Origin: Symbiodinium natans
Taxonomy: Eukaryota > Sar > Dinophyceae > Suessiales > Symbiodiniaceae
DNA length: 64,000 nucleotides
NCBI GenBank assembly: GCA_905221605.1
Contig: CAJNDS010002389.1
Coordinates: 246,001 to 310,000, forward strand
Reading direction: 5' to 3'
Each line of letters starts with the position of its first letter. Positions within the stretch are counted from its first letter, which is position 1. The translations under genes were made by a program, and so were the position numbers. Below, in pieces: positions 39,226-50,640 of the stretch. Under the pieces are notes generated by a model. The model did no database searches and had not been told where the DNA came from. It saw only the letters and a list, made by a program, of their open reading frames with translations.

Positions 39226-39325
39226 AAGAGGTGCCCGGAAGAGTCGCCAAGGGGAGGACGGATTTTTCCAGGCCTCGGCCGTTTTGGGTCTACCTCGGGC
39301 GAGACTCTCAACTCTCGAGCACTGG
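39226..39325 (+). CDS. Candidate exon bracketed by telomere tracts
   Basis: The 100-nt spacer between opposite tracts reads EEVPGRVAKGRTDFSRPRPF and then WVYLGRDSQLSSTG without a stop. The position matches proven exons such as 1481-1514 and 24306-24375. A second frame is also open, so this is tentative. Confidence 0.35.
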
Positions 39326-39520
39326 CTTAGGGCTTCGGGTTGGGTTTAGGGTTTAGGGTTTAGGGCTTAGGTTTTAGGGTTTAGGGTTTAGGGTTTAGGG
39401 TTTAGGTTTTAGGGTTCAGGGTTCACGGTTCAGGGTCTAGGGTTTGGGTTTAGGGTTTAGGGGTTAGGGTCTAGGGTCTCGGGTCTGGGGACTAGAGGGT
39501 CCAGGGTTTAGGGTTTAGGG
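39326..39520. repeat. TTTAGGG telomere-type tract, degenerate
   Basis: About 26 units, clean at the left and increasingly varied to the right (TTCAGGG, TCTAGGG, TCTCGGG). Confidence 0.95.
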
Positions 39521-39885
39521 TATCGAAAGCGATAAGCCCATGAATGCTGTGTCCTAACCGAATGCTAACCCCTAATCCTGTTGGGAAGGCTCATTTGAGG
39601 TTGGCAGAGGCCCACTATAGTCCCATCACTTTTGATTGCTGCATCACAAGTGGGAGAACCGCCACAAGGGTTTACTCACGTTCCCCTCTTTTTTTGACCC
39701 TGTCTTTGAAGTCTTTCGAGTTCTGTTGTGTGGAGCTGGGTCTGCATTGGGATGCGTGATCGCTGCTGTTTTTGGCTATTGGGGGGTGGGGGTGGGGGTA
39801 CTTGCTGATGTTTTAGGCTGTGCCGTCTAGAGAAGTGTTGGTGCGTTTGCATCTGCTTGCGAATTCGTTGGAGTTTCGTTGTCTT

Positions 39886-39924
39886 ATATATATATATATA
39901 TATGCATATATATATATATGTATA

Positions 39925-39966
<42 letters not shown>

Positions 39967-39988
39967 GTATATATATATATATATATAT
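39886..39988. repeat. (TA)n microsatellite
   Basis: Long TA runs with single ATG and TAG interruptions, followed by A-rich AATAAGAATAAG sequence. Confidence 0.97.
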
Positions 39989-40099
39989 GTAATAAGAATA
40001 AGAATAAAATAAGAAGAAAATAAAAAAACAAAATATAATTATAAGAATATACGGTATGCATGTTCCCGAATACGTAGTAATGCGTAGTAGAAAGGTCAC

Positions 40100-40760
40100 G
40101 CTTTCAAGGGCTGGAGTTCCAAGGGTTGACGAGGTGACCCCAACATCGTGCGTTTTTTTGTTGCCGAAGCTCGTGAAGTGTTAGCGAAGCGTTCGCAGAG
40201 TTTCGCGCATGATCGAGAGAGTACACATTCCTCATACCCTGAACATTAGGCCGCAAAAAACCCTTGACCCGGACCCTAAAAACCTCTGAGTGCAGTCTGA
40301 AGCATTAGGAACAATGATGAAACGCCACGGTTATCTTTACTCCGTGGCTGCGCTGTCTTCTTTCCCGTGCGAAGAAGAAAGAACAGAGACAACAGGACAA
40401 GACAGTGAATAAGAGATGGGCAGAGAAGAAAATTGAGATGAAAGATAAGAAAAACAACGGCAGGGAAGCATCGGACACCTTCGGACCTCGTGCCGCGTGC
40501 TGCGTGTGTTATGCACGCGGTGTACGTGACACGTGTCTGCATTCGGGTTCGTGGCTCTTTCACTTTGATTTTTGAGCGGCTGCTACTGAAACGGAAACTC
40601 TGCTTGGGAAGAGTTGGCGTTGATACGTGCTGGTGCCACGGATGATCTCTCGATGGGTTCTCCTGAAATCGAGGGGGCCCTGCTCGGATTTGGACATCCG
40701 GAGTGTCGCGAGGGTACCCATCACTGGAATATCGCCCAGGTCTATGTCCTCTGTAGTTTC
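40100..40760. other. No supported gene
   Basis: A minus-strand frame at 40276-40563 has hydrophobic text but no family match or splice context. Confidence 0.45.
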
Positions 40761-40835
40761 TAAACCCTAAACCCTAAACCCTAAACCCTAAACCCTAAAC
40801 CCTAAACCCTAAACCCTAAACCCTAAACCCTAAAC
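40761..40835. repeat. CCCTAAA telomere-type tract
   Basis: Ten to eleven perfect units. Confidence 0.98.
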
Positions 40836-41047
40836 CATCTTAAATTTCAGAGACCATCTGTTGGCAGGTTTGAACACGGCGCCTGGATCCCAGTCTGAGG
40901 GTCTCGAAGGGGAAGGGGGATAGGCTTGGTAGGTTGGTTGCAATATATTTGGGATAAGGTTTTGTCTTTTTTATTCTGCGTAGTATAAGATCGTTTCAAG
41001 CGGCAGTTTTGCCAGCGATTCACGAGCAGAGGCTTGAGGGTTTACTG

Positions 41048-41072
41048 TTTAGGGGGTTTAGGGTTTAGGGCT
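41048..41072. repeat. TTTAGGG telomere-type tract, short
   Basis: About three units. Confidence 0.85.
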
Positions 41073-41236
41073 TAAGCCCTGCAAGCAGTCTCAAGGTTTT
41101 CTGGGTGCTGTCCTGCGAGGATGCCTGAAGTGCTCACCTGGTGCAGTACTATGGGAGCTCCGTAGCACCTAGGTGCTTCTTTTCCTGGTGCTGAGACTCC
41201 AGGGTTTCGGACCTGAGGTTCGGGGGGAATTATGTT

Positions 41237-41310
41237 TACCCTAAACCCTAAACCCTAAACCCTAAACCCTAAACCCTAAACCCTAAACCCTAAACCCTAA
41301 ACCCTAAAAC
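41237..41310. repeat. CCCTAAA telomere-type tract
   Basis: Ten units ending 18 nt before the acceptor of candidate exon 41329. Confidence 0.98.
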
Positions 41311-41328
41311 CCTTTCAAACGCTGACAG

Positions 41329-41506
41329 TCGGTTCCTCAAGGCCTGCCGCGATGTGTGGGTGCATGCTCGCATCCTTGGAGGAGGCAGCGACATTGCCAA
41401 GGCTGTTAGGCAGAGGCGAAGGGACGTAGACTTCAAAGAGGCTCAAGACTTCACATATCTGCACATGTGCGCTTGTTTGTCAAGAGGCTTCAGGATATTG
41501 CGTTAA
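41329..41506 (+). CDS. Candidate exon, unknown protein
   Basis: After GCTGACAG the frame reads RFLKACRDVWVHARILGGGS, DIAKAVRQRRRDVDFKEAQD and FTYLHMCACLSRGFRILR to TAA. It directly follows a CCCTAAA tract, as many exons do here. It may splice out at a GC donor after GACATTGCCAAG. Good coding composition; no family recognised. Confidence 0.6.
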
Positions 41507-42151
41507 GACTTTGACCCCAACGGTGCACCGCATATAACGTCAGCCAGAAGGGTGACTTGTGCCTTTACACAGCCTGGGGTCTCCCTAATTCTGATAATAA
41601 TTCTGACAATTCTGATTGAAAGTGTGATGGGTGCTGTGGAGGCCGTGCTATCTCCGCGATGCAGCGACAGAGGCGCTTGGTGTCCTGTTCGGAAAGCTTT
41701 GTCATTTAGGCTTCCGTGTTGAGGGCCCAGAACGATGTGAGGGATGACAAAGACCCCCAGTATTGAAAAGTAAAGAGAAGCGCCAGATGTGCGTTTTGCT
41801 CGATAAAACGATAAGAGTAAAAAAGAACGATAACGTTCAGAATACTGCTAAAACTCGAGAAAACGATAAGAGTAAAAAGAGCGATGACATAATTCAGGGA
41901 TATCTTCGGGATAGGGCTCATGTGGATGCGCAAGTCTGCTGCAGTTTGTTCCTGCGTTTCATCGGAACCGAAATCGAGTATTCATTTTGGGGTCATAGTG
42001 GGTTGTGGCGAAGGCCTCGAAAACTGAGGTGTGCTAGCGTTGTCATGTGGACCAAAGTGACACTATTTTTGGCACGCCTGCTCTTGTCTGACGCGCTGCC
42101 ACACGAAACAGGCCACGCGCACATTTCCAAAAAAGACCGAAAGCCCTAAAA

Positions 42152-42710
42152 TTGAGCTTTGCTGGGCGGTTCCGCGTTGTGCTCGTTCTTGCTGCGAGGC
42201 CAAAGAGCGACGGACGCAGGATCCTGAGAGGGCACCGGCGCAAGTCGCACCAGGATGAAGGATGGGGTTCTGTGGGTTTTGGCTCAGGGAGCTGCGCGTA
42301 CATGAGGGGCTCTCTCATTTTAAATGTCACACGGTTGTGCACACTCTGCTGTTGATCTGCTTGAAGGCCCCGTGTATGCAAGGCTAGCCTCTAGCCTCGA
42401 TTGGCACTCTGGTCTTGGAGCCACTTGAGCAGGGTTGATCCTTCAAGGGGAGACCCTCAAAACTCAACGTCCCCAGAAGCAACCAAAATGGAACGTCGTT
42501 GTCCTTGCCGTCGGAGCCTCAGGTGCTTCCAGAAGCAGGTTCCGCAGCCTCAACTGTCAGCACCTGAGGGTCGAAAGTTATTGCAACAGGAGGCCGCACC
42601 CTGTGCGCAACGCGGCTGACTTTGCGCACGTTGCTCGCGCATCGCGCGTTCCCTGGAGCGGTACGCCTTCCCAAGTTCCCGCGATTCGTGCCTGGACTCT
42701 GATGCGTTGA
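42152..42710 (+). other. Region with competing open frames
   Basis: Overlapping + frames include RFRVVLVLAARPKSDGRR near 42166 and NAADFAHVARASRVPWSG near 42612. Part of it may be exon of the gene at 42714, but the frames cannot be decided by eye. Confidence 0.3.
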
Positions 42711-42713
42711 CAG

Positions 42714-42811
42714 GTGTCTGTACAGCGGTCGGAACAGAATGGAGTGTCAGTACAAACTGGACGTCTGCATGGAAGGCCCGGAAGTCTTCTGCGTCCTCAA
42801 GCTCTTCGCAG
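42714..42811 (+). CDS. Candidate exon, unknown protein
   Basis: After GTTGACAG the frame reads CLYSGRNRMECQYKLDVCME and GPEVFCVLKLFA, ending at TTCGCAG/GCGAGC, a GC donor like those of the recognised genes. Protein-like and cysteine-containing; unassigned. Confidence 0.6.
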
Positions 42812-43140
42812 GCGAGCCTAGGGAATGTTAGGGGTCATCCGACCCGAAGTCTGCCCTCATGGTTCAAGATCAGGTCACCTTAAGGGGTCGACCCAGTTCG
42901 GCTGTTGGGGGTCATGTAAAAGCTTCAGGTCCAGGTCCAGATGTGGGGTTTGGGGACTCATCGCAGGCCTGTGCAGAGGGCTTGGCTTCTGACAGGGAGT
43001 GAGAGTCAAGAGCAGCATGAACCCCCGACTGCCGTTGAGAATTGACGGAAGGCGTCGCAGCCACCGGCAGAGCTCCTCAGCTGCCAGCTGGAATTCTGCG
43101 GCGCGTTCGGAAGGGGTGTCATGATCAGACTCTAGCGCAG

Positions 43141-43260
43141 CTTTACACTTCGTGCTTTTCGCGCCACGGCGCAGTTTCCAGCTGTAGGAGCTTGCGGGAT
43201 CTGTTGTGGCAACTTGAGAAGCGGCGCGCCGGATGCAAACGCGAAAGATCTTCCGTCACC
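43141..43260 (+). CDS. Candidate exon, unknown protein
   Basis: After TCTAGCGCAG the frame reads LYTSCFSRHGAVSSCRSLRD and LLWQLEKRRAGCKRERSSV. Arg-rich amphipathic segment. A separate frame at 43575-43753 ends IQRATRAPAARRHT and may be a later exon. Confidence 0.45.
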
Positions 43261-44097
43261 GGCTGCACACGGAGGTCGCAGCTGCCACCAAACTGCCAAG
43301 AGTACTTTGCGACACGAAGCTCTCCTTAAACCTCAAACTTTCTCAAGTCTAAGCTCACGGAGACCATCGTAGACCTCGTGAAGGCATGAAACCGCAGATC
43401 TTCCGGCGAAGCGCCGATGTCTAACTACTTAAAGCAAGTTTCTGGTTTTCATGGCGTGGTGACTTCCTTTGTGCACCTTACAGCCTCTTTATCCCGGGCC
43501 TGGCAGGTACAGGATATCTCCGGAGAAGTTGGGAGCTCAGTCGCACGTTTCAAGTCACGTCCCGTGCGCAGATTGGCAGTATGGACCAGACCAAGACACC
43601 CATGACACAGCCCATGCCCACGATGACATCCGAATTTGGACCACCAGCACGGGCACGAAGGCAAAGGAGTTAAGCATTCTGATCGCTGAAAAGCACTTGC
43701 GACTCGTAATCCAACGAGCTACAAGAGCTCCTGCGGCTCGAAGACACACCTGAATCACAAGGGGACCCCTTTCGCGTCGCCCTTTCGGGGCGAACGAAGC
43801 ATGTCCGACACTGGCCCGTGAATGTACAGAGATTGGCCTGTGAACGTGCAGGGACTCGTCGTGAAGCGGTCTGAGACAGCTGCGTGTATGTTAGCTAACG
43901 TTCACAAGCCTCCACATCCTGCCGTGTGCACTTTGCCTATGCTCATTCATTAGCGTCTGTTTTTAAATCAAGCAGGGGATACTAGTACAGACACTGACCT
44001 GAAGCGAAGAGTCGAAGAGTGACACCAGGTCAACAGACTGCCAGGACACTGCGGGGAGACAAGAGGCTCGACTGCAGAGCCGTCTCCACGGTAAGTG

Positions 44098-44134
44098 TTA
44101 GGGTTTAGGGTTTAGGTTTTAGGGTTTAGGGTTG
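44098..44134. repeat. TTTAGGG telomere-type tract, short
   Basis: Five units starting directly after GGTAAGTG. That could be a GT donor placed at the very edge of the tract. Confidence 0.92.
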
Positions 44135-44285
44135 ATTCTCCGGGTTTTTGAGTGGGCTTCACTGAAGGTAGCCGGGTTTTAGGAGGCTCACTCTGAGCGG
44201 TTGAGGTCCAGGTTCTTCTCAGGAACTAAGTGACAAACGACTAAGGCGTTTAGGCTTTCGGTTTCCTCCAGGATTCTCCCTGCAG

Positions 44286-44406
44286 TCTCATCCTACAACA
44301 CTGCAGTACCGGGTGTCGCTTGTGACGCTTGTGAAATGGAAGGAGTCAGCTACCAAGCTGCACATCCACAATATCTCCACGGATGAGGCCGGGGATTTTT
44401 TTGGTT
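44286..44406 (+). CDS. Candidate exon with consensus donor
   Basis: The frame reads TTLQYRVSLVTLVKWKESAT and KLHIHNISTDEAGDFFG, ending at GGTT/GTAAGT, a full consensus GT donor. The acceptor is CCCTGCAG (44285) or CACTGCAG (44306), both in the same frame. Unrecognised domain. Confidence 0.65.
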
Positions 44407-44523
44407 GTAAGTTCCCAAACTGATGCAGCTGCCTGTGCCGACGATCGACACTACAGGGCTTCACTTGGAATGTCGTGGACTTCATGGTTTCCAAGAAAGC
44501 TGCTTAGGGCTGTAATGGCTCAG

Positions 44524-44571
44524 AGCGAAGGCTCGCCAGATCATTCTTCGGGATCTGAAGCTTCCCAACCG
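44524..44571 (+). CDS. Candidate exon, Ser/acidic linker
   Basis: After GGCTCAG it reads SEGSPDHSSGSEASQP, then CCG/GTGTAG. It joins in phase to 44659 to give a continuous Ser/Asp/Glu stretch. Confidence 0.5.
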
Positions 44572-44658
44572 GTGTAGACTTCTCCGGTATGCGTTGACCC
44601 ATCTTACTACAGCAGTTCGGATGCGGACCCTTGCGCTCGCATGTTTTTTTTTCTCCAG

Positions 44659-44694
44659 GATTGCGGGTCCTCCGCGGATGAAGACGAGGAGGAG
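44659..44694 (+). CDS. Candidate exon, acidic segment
   Basis: A strong pyrimidine tract and TTCTCCAG precede DCGSSADEDEEE, then a GC donor (GAG/GCTGTC). It probably continues the linker of exon 44524-44571. Confidence 0.5.
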
Positions 44695-44783
44695 GCTGTC
44701 GGGGCTTGTTTTCACCCTCCCCTTCTCAGCATCGGCTGGCCTTCTGAGAGCTGGTCCGGGATCCTGTTGCCTAAACAAGGCGT

Positions 44784-44918
44784 CCCTAAACCCTAACCCC
44801 TAACCCTTAAACCCTAAACCCTAAACCCTAGACCCTAAACCCTAAACCCTAAACCCTAAACCCTAAACCCTAAACCCTAAACCCTAAACCCTAAACCCTA
44901 AACCCTAAACCCTAAACG
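44784..44918. repeat. CCCTAAA telomere-type tract
   Basis: 19 units, the first three shortened (CCCTAACCCCTAACCC). Confidence 0.98.
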
Positions 44919-44924
44919 TAATAG

Positions 44925-45012
44925 AAACTTGCATCTGGTATGGGATGCTTCTATGCAAGCACTGGCCGCGAACTCCGGCGGGAGAGCTTGAGCGGGGCAA
45001 AAACGGAGCGGT
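44925..45012 (+). CDS. Candidate exon bracketed by telomere tracts
   Basis: The 96-nt spacer between opposite tracts is open and reads GMGCFYASTGRELRRESLSG and AKTERF. Other frames are also partly open. Its position matches the bracketed exons of the recognised genes. Confidence 0.35.
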
Positions 45013-45014
45013 TT

Positions 45015-45142
45015 CGGGTTTAGGGGTTAGGGTTTAGGGTTTAGGGTTCAGGATTCAGGGTTTAGGGTTCAGGGTTTAGGGTTTAGGATTCAGGGTTTCG
45101 GGTTTAAGGTCTAGGGTTTAGGATTCAGAGTTTAGGGTTTGT
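45015..45142. repeat. TTTAGGG telomere-type tract, degenerate
   Basis: About 17 units with TTCAGGG, TTTAGGA and TTTCGGG variants. A possible exon ELNICPVYTADAAGS follows at 45154-45195. Confidence 0.95.
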
Positions 45143-45319
45143 AGTCTGTAGAGGAGCTCAACATTTGCCCGGTCTACACGGCAGACGCTGCTGGAAGCTT
45201 AGTCAGACAATCTCTCTGGTGCCTGGTTTGGCATTTTCAGGCCCATTGGAAGCAGGGATTATATTGCTGTTCTTGGTGAGTGTTTATATGGTTCCGGTTA
45301 ATCGTGGTGAGTGTGTATA

Positions 45320-45440
45320 TTGGGTGTCCTTTTGGGGATACAAGGAATATAAACCCTACTTCATTGAATCATTGGGTCTCATATGGGGGGTTTACGAAAA
45401 GAGGGGACCCCTGACATCGAACCCCCCCAAATGGTAGGAT
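45320..45440 (-). mobile_element. Family A MITE, diverged copy, reverse orientation
   Basis: Read on the minus strand, CTACCATTTGGGGGGGTTCG and AGGGGTCCCCTCTTTTCGTA match the right half and terminus of the element at 52195. Confidence 0.55.
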
Positions 45441-45660
45441 TCGCTTGTTGCCCCGAATGTCGGAAACCCTCATTTTTCCCTATAGAGACTTTGCAGGGGC
45501 TAGGTTCATCTTGTCGAGTACACACAAGGCTAGGTTTGGAGATTCAAGTCGTTTCGAGGGCTTGTGCGCCATTTGCGGGCCAAGAGAATCTGAGAGACCA
45601 TTTTCAGGGCTGGCTTCCAGTCTTGCTGCCTTCAAAAGCTCAGTCCTTGTGTCTCTGCAG

Positions 45661-45795
45661 CCCACCACCCCGAAGCCCGGACTGAAAGGCTTTGCCGTCT
45701 ATCGGATCAGCCAAACACGCGGAGGGAGCGTGCAGGCGCCTCGACCCAGATCATCCTACTGTTGGTGCATGCCTTTTACGCCTGCTGTGCCCTAA
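45661..45795 (+). CDS. Candidate terminal exon, unknown protein
   Basis: After CTTGTGTCTCTGCAG the frame reads PTTPKPGLKGFAVYRISQTR and GGSVQAPRPRSSYC to TAA at 45793. Good acceptor and composition; family unknown. Confidence 0.5.
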   Translation, partial: PTTPKPGLKGFAVYRISQTRGGSVQAPRPRSSYCWCMPFTPAVP

Positions 45796-45867
45796 ACTCT
45801 ACGCCTTGTTTGGCACAGGGAGGGGACAAGTTGAGTGCGCCGGCATTGGGGGCGCGCTAAATTTGTC

Positions 45868-46262
45868 TTGACCGTCTTGACCACGTCGGTCACAGGAGGG
45901 CCAAAAAAACTCGAGCAGGTCAAGAGGATCAAGAAGGTCGAAAAGGTCTGCCTAGACCGTCTTGACCGCCTTGACCCTATGTTCTCTGGACAAGCACGTC
46001 AAAGAGGGTCCAAAAGGTGCATATCGCATGAGATCGCATGAATGTCTTGACCGCCTTGTCCTTCTTGACAGTCTTGATCACCTCGCTCTTCTGCACCAGA
46101 AATCAAGAGGGTCAAGACGACCGACAAAGGTCAGTCTTCTCGGGACCAGACGGCCACGAAGTCAGAAGGGTAAAGAAGGTCAAGAGATGTCAAGAGCATG
46201 AACAAGAAGGTCAAGAGCGTCAAGAAGCATCAGCAAGAACGTCAAGACCAGCTGACGAAAGT
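45868..46262. repeat. Mixed-orientation GGTCAAGA / TCTTGACC repeat
   Basis: The octamer GGTCAAGA and its complement TCTTGACC recur at least 15 times within 400 bases. Clusters of one orientation alternate with the other, which gives many potential short hairpins. No unit length is constant. Confidence 0.85.
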
Positions 46263-46449
46263 TGAAAGCATACTTGATAGCTCAACGCTCGCGTTCTTGG
46301 GGTCTAAAGGTTTGGTCATACCACTTGCTCTTGCATGAGGTGCTCGCCAGCGTTAAAGGTCCCTTCTCTTTGAAGCAGCCTCGAGCAGGTAAGTTTCCGA
46401 TCGTTGCTTCGAAGTTTGCTTGAACCCCAGAAATCCTCAGACTTCTATT

Positions 46450-46830
46450 TCCAGGCGCTGCTGTTTCTTCCCAAAGGGGAGGTGCAACAACGGCAAGGAC
46501 ACTGTGATTCTTGTACAAGCTCTGCTCACACGCGCTGCATCGATCGGACTCTTTGCATTTGCATTGAAAGCCCCTCGTACCAGCAAGTATCGTGACGGAT
46601 CTATGAGCAGTAGCCGACTTTGCTTGCTGCGCCTGGAAATTCTGCTACAATGGGCGGCTGGAGAGCCTAGCCTGCTTACCTCTCATGAAGGCTGCATGCA
46701 GCTAGGCCAAAAAGCAAAGCAAAAGGCAAGGAAACAGGAGAGGTATTACATTCCGACACCTTGGCCAAGACCTCGACACGCTGCAGGATTGCATGTTCTG
46801 CCATTTCTCGCACGAGAAGTCCGCTCCTCA
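46450..46830 (+). CDS. Weak candidate coding region
   Basis: A frame reads NNGKDTVILVQALLTRAASI and GLFAFALKAPRTSKYRDGS after TTTCCAG. A competing frame is also open. Unassigned. Confidence 0.3.
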
Positions 46831-47128
46831 GTAGGTTGAATATCTTGAACAGGTGTTGGCTTTCAGCATTGAGTCATTCTGGCTTTCCGTTCGTCGCACT
46901 TCCCGAGTACGTGGCCAGAAGGTTTTCTGTTCTCGTCCCATATTTTATTTATTCTTTTGGGGTTCTCAAACAAATAGTGGTGATTACAAATCCCAAACCA
47001 TGCGATCTAGGACTTGGGTGTACAAAAGAGTTTAGGGGAACCTCCAAGTCAGAAGCCTTGCAGGACAGGAATCAAGAGCCGCAGGCAACATACGCGCCTT
47101 AGGCCACGAGCGGTGCTCTAAACCCAAG

Positions 47129-47198
47129 GTTAGGGTTTAGGGTTTAGGGTTTAGGATTTAGGGTTTAGGGTTTAGGGTTTAGGGTTTAGGGCTTAGGG
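47129..47198. repeat. TTTAGGG telomere-type tract
   Basis: Ten units with one TTTAGGA. Confidence 0.97.
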
Positions 47199-47251
47199 AA
47201 GAATCCTCTCAGCCCCGAGATTTTGCACCCGAAATTCGATGCTGTGCCCAG

Positions 47252-47302
47252 GCGGCGGAGCAAGCCGAAGCCAAAGAAGAGCAGCTTGGATTTCCCCGAG
47301 GG
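47252..47302 (+). CDS. Candidate exon, basic segment
   Basis: After CTGTGCCCAG the frame reads RRSKPKPKKSSLDFPEG, a lysine-rich, nuclear-localisation-like stretch. A second frame reads AAEQAEAKEEQLGFPRG, so the call is uncertain. Confidence 0.3.
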
Positions 47303-47612
47303 TGTAGCCGCAAGATTCGGCCGTTTTCTGTTCGGGGTTTTGGGGAAAGTTGCTTGTTTGTGCCCGTACTTGCCTGAAGCACACCCAAGGCAAGAGGCTC
47401 AAGAAGCGTGTGGCGAACGCATGCGAGGAGGGCAAGGAGTCGTGATCTGCTCGCGCTCAGGATTTCGGTTCGGAGGGTAACCTGAAGCCGAACCTGAAGA
47501 GGTAGGTAAAGGGGAGTAGGGGTGTAATTATGGGAGATAAGGCTGGGTGTAGGATAGATTGTCTTCTAGCAAAGGAGCCAGTGAACCTTGGGCCAAGAGC
47601 CTGCTTGTTCGG

Positions 47613-47615
<3 letters not shown>

Positions 47616-47643
<28 letters not shown>
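47616..47643. repeat. (TA)n microsatellite
   Basis: 14 TA units. Confidence 0.97.
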
Positions 47644-47882
47644 GGGTGGGTTGAAAGACCCAGGTGTGTGCCACTGTGTGTTCGGTCTTGCTACGGTCAT
47701 TGCGCCTCTACCTCAGAAATTGACATCTGGAGAACTCGCCCATTCTTTGCATGCCTTTGTCGTAGGTTTCTCGGTTTGCAGGTGTAATTGGCACAGCCTC
47801 CAAGCTTGTGATGCACCTTCACGACCAGCATCATTGAATCGACAGCTTGTTGGAGCTTCCTTCGCTCAAAGCCCCGTGACTC

Positions 47883-48010
47883 ATATATATAAATATAAAT
47901 ATAAATAAATAAAAAAAAAATATATATATATATATATATAATATACAGTAATTTGCTAATAACAATAAGAATAATATATCGATATATATATATATATATG
48001 TATATACACA
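47883..48010. repeat. AT-rich compound microsatellite
   Basis: ATAAATAT repeats, poly-A and TA runs. Confidence 0.93.
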
Positions 48011-48846
48011 TGCAGTAATCTGCAGGAGCTTGCGGGAGTTGGAGGGGCTGACTCGATCGATGGCGCCGCTCTCGGGGGCGGGGGTTTCATCGTAGATTCC
48101 TGCACAGCTCAGTGCTACTGGTAGTAGCGAGGCTCCAAAACAGAGTCGCTCGAATTCCAGTCGCTAAGAACATCGAACGACGCCGAAATTTCAACGGCGA
48201 ATCCCAAGAGCAGTAATTCGGAGCAGCTAGCTTTGACCTCAGTTATTCTGCCGTTTCTGTACGTAGCTAGTCCCCGGTTGGTTATGAGAAATGCGGGCCT
48301 GGGTTTTTCTTGTGCTACCCTTTTCGGTCCAGGCGCTGAGGTAAGTTATTCACTGCACAGTCATCACTTCATCAGAAAACTGGGGCCTCTGCAAAGAGTA
48401 TGCTTCCAACACCATGTTGCGAATAAGGGAGCGGGAAGGTGCGCACGCTGCGCACAGAGATGCCCCTAACTCCTTCCATCTGCAAACGGGAACCTGCAAC
48501 GAACATGCTTCCATCATCATGTTTGCAAGAAGGAGGGCGGGGCTGCCCCCCGCCCCCTCCTCTTTTCCCCCCACCTACCCTCTTTCGGAAAGGTACATGC
48601 ACGGAACACAGAGAATCCCCAGTTTGAGTCTGCCCGCTAATGAACACGGAGGCGCTTGAACATAGGCAATACATGCGTGCGCAGTCAGCACGGCGCGCGG
48701 GTATGCCCAGGCACTTTATCCTTGAGCATGAATGCATTGACCGCAGCTTTGGGAGGGGGGAGCCTAACTCGGGGAAGAGCATGCTCCCAGCCCGAAGCCG
48801 ATAGGATAGCAGGAAAAGCTCGGCAGCAGAAACAATCGCCCCAGCA

Positions 48847-48965
48847 GAAGAAGAAGAAGAAGAAGAAGAAGAAGAAGAAGAAGAAGAAGAAGAAGAAAAA
48901 GAAGAAGAAGAAGAAGAGGAAGAGGAAGAGGAAGAGGAATAAGGAGAAGAAGAAGAAGAAGGAGA
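48847..48965. repeat. (GAA)n microsatellite with GGAAGA variants
   Basis: Long open frames on both strands (poly-Lys/Glu, poly-Leu/Phe/Ser) here come from this repeat. Confidence 0.97.
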
Positions 48966-49504
48966 GGGCATGACATAAGACCGGCACAGCAAAAGAACGA
49001 AGATCAGCTACGCCTTGCTTGAACATCTCCAGACAAATAATACAGTCTTCAGGACGTGTCGAAGAAGGGTGACTTTTCCGCACAGAGTCCTCAAAGGTCC
49101 TCAGGGGGTATCTGAAAGTCCGAGAAACTCTGCGAAAGCGCCCTAGCAAGTTCCTTGAGGCCCTGAGCTTGTAAAAAATAACCACGTACAACGGTACGTT
49201 GGGGGAGGGTTACGATGACATAAGACTTGCACAAATCACTGTAGAACGCTATGGAGTAGAGAAAACGACATGGGTTTCGGGGACCAGCAATTTCAAATGT
49301 GTTTTTCATCCAGCCCTCCGTCAAGGTCCCTTGCATGTTTCCTCTTACGGGAGCCCCGAGGGAAGAACTGCAGTGTCTGAGTGTCTCCCATTTTCTCGTG
49401 TTTCAGCCAAGTCTCGCAGGGTCTTACGGCCAAGCAACTCCCGTCCCAGTCTCCATCGCTGGGTTCTCAGAGGGGTTCGCCAGCAAAGGCCATGCCAGTT
49501 TCCT

Positions 49505-49594
49505 ACAGATGCTCTTTATCCCGTCGCGTTTGAGCAGACTACATCGGGAGGGTTTCAGGCGCTCAGCTACAGGAAGTCCAGAGCTCGGGGTTGA
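49505..49594 (+). CDS. Weak candidate terminal exon
   Basis: After TTTCCTACAG one frame reads DALYPVAFEQTTSGGFQALS and YRKSRARG to TGA. Two other + frames are also open across 49300-49660, so the choice is uncertain. Confidence 0.25.
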   Translation, partial: TDALYPVAFEQTTSGGFQALSYRKSRARG

Positions 49595-49664
49595 GATGTT
49601 TCGACCGCACTGGCTTTACCGCTCTGATTGCGGTTCGGTCTCGGGCTTTGAGCTTCTGCTTTGA

Positions 49665-50640
49665 GGTCCCTTCTTGAAGTTAGGTCTGAGGTTGGGGGGT
49701 GACTGCTGAGTCTTCTTGCCGTAGAGCTTGTTACAACCTGTTTGATCATGGTTGGTTGCTGACCTCAGGAGGAAGGCGCATAGTGCCAAGACAGGCCACA
49801 GAAATCTTTTGCCTCAGGAGAATTCATGACAATGATGAGGCTGATCTTTGGCTGCTCATGATTTCTTTCTGGTTTACGTGACACAGTACCCCTTGCCGTG
49901 GTGTGGCTCTACCACTCTGAAGATCTCTGACGCCCAGAGCCCTCAACTAATTTCCGCGGCAATATTGGGAGACTCTTTCGCCAATCGCCTCTTGCAGCCA
50001 ACACGCAGGCTTGAGTGAAGCGCACGCGCACGCGGCAGAACGCCCCCGATGGCCTAGCATCCCAAAACCCGAAGAACCTGTTGAAGTGCTTCCTAGGTCC
50101 TACAGACTGCCATCCCGGAGGGCTCGCAACCGTCTGCCTCTTGACCGAAACTAGCAGCTCGTGCTCTATCTAGCCAGCAGCTCTACTCGAAACAAAGGCA
50201 TCAGTTCTTGAACGTCACGCCTCAACACTCCGATACCTGATAGTCACACAGAAGCTGCCCTTATACGTAGCGCTTCCCAACCTCCATGTTACTTTGGGCC
50301 CAAGCGTCTAAGCTGACAGGGACAAGGCTACAGCGTGGCCATCGTGTCTGTCCCCTTCTGCCGCTTGGCTTAGCTACATCTGTGCCACAGGGTGCAGCTG
50401 TCACCGGACATTGGGTTGCCGTGCTTTGCTTCTGTCATTGCTGATGCCTCAACTTGTTCGGAAGGTTCAGGCTCGATCTTGCGTTTTTGCGGATGGGTTA
50501 TTGCAGGGGCCAGCCCTCCCCATACCCCGTACCTGCAGGAAAGTTGTAGCGCCAATCCTCGGCCGCTTTGGGTTTCGGGAAGTCTGGCAGGTTCACAGCA
50601 GAGCCCCCTGCGTTGAAGCAACTTGGGTGGGGTGGGGGGG
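49665..50640. other. No supported gene
   Basis: The minus frame at 50370-50885 and several plus frames overlap without motif support. Confidence 0.4.

Noticed and set aside
42280-42300. Dinoflagellate spliced-leader relic
   Set aside because: Only TTTTGGCTCA of the leader 3' half matches; the CCGTAGCCA part is missing. No other leader-like sequence was seen.
48372-49191. Minus-strand 206- and 168-codon frames
   Set aside because: Length is carried by the GAA/TTC microsatellite at 48847-48965; no motif outside it.
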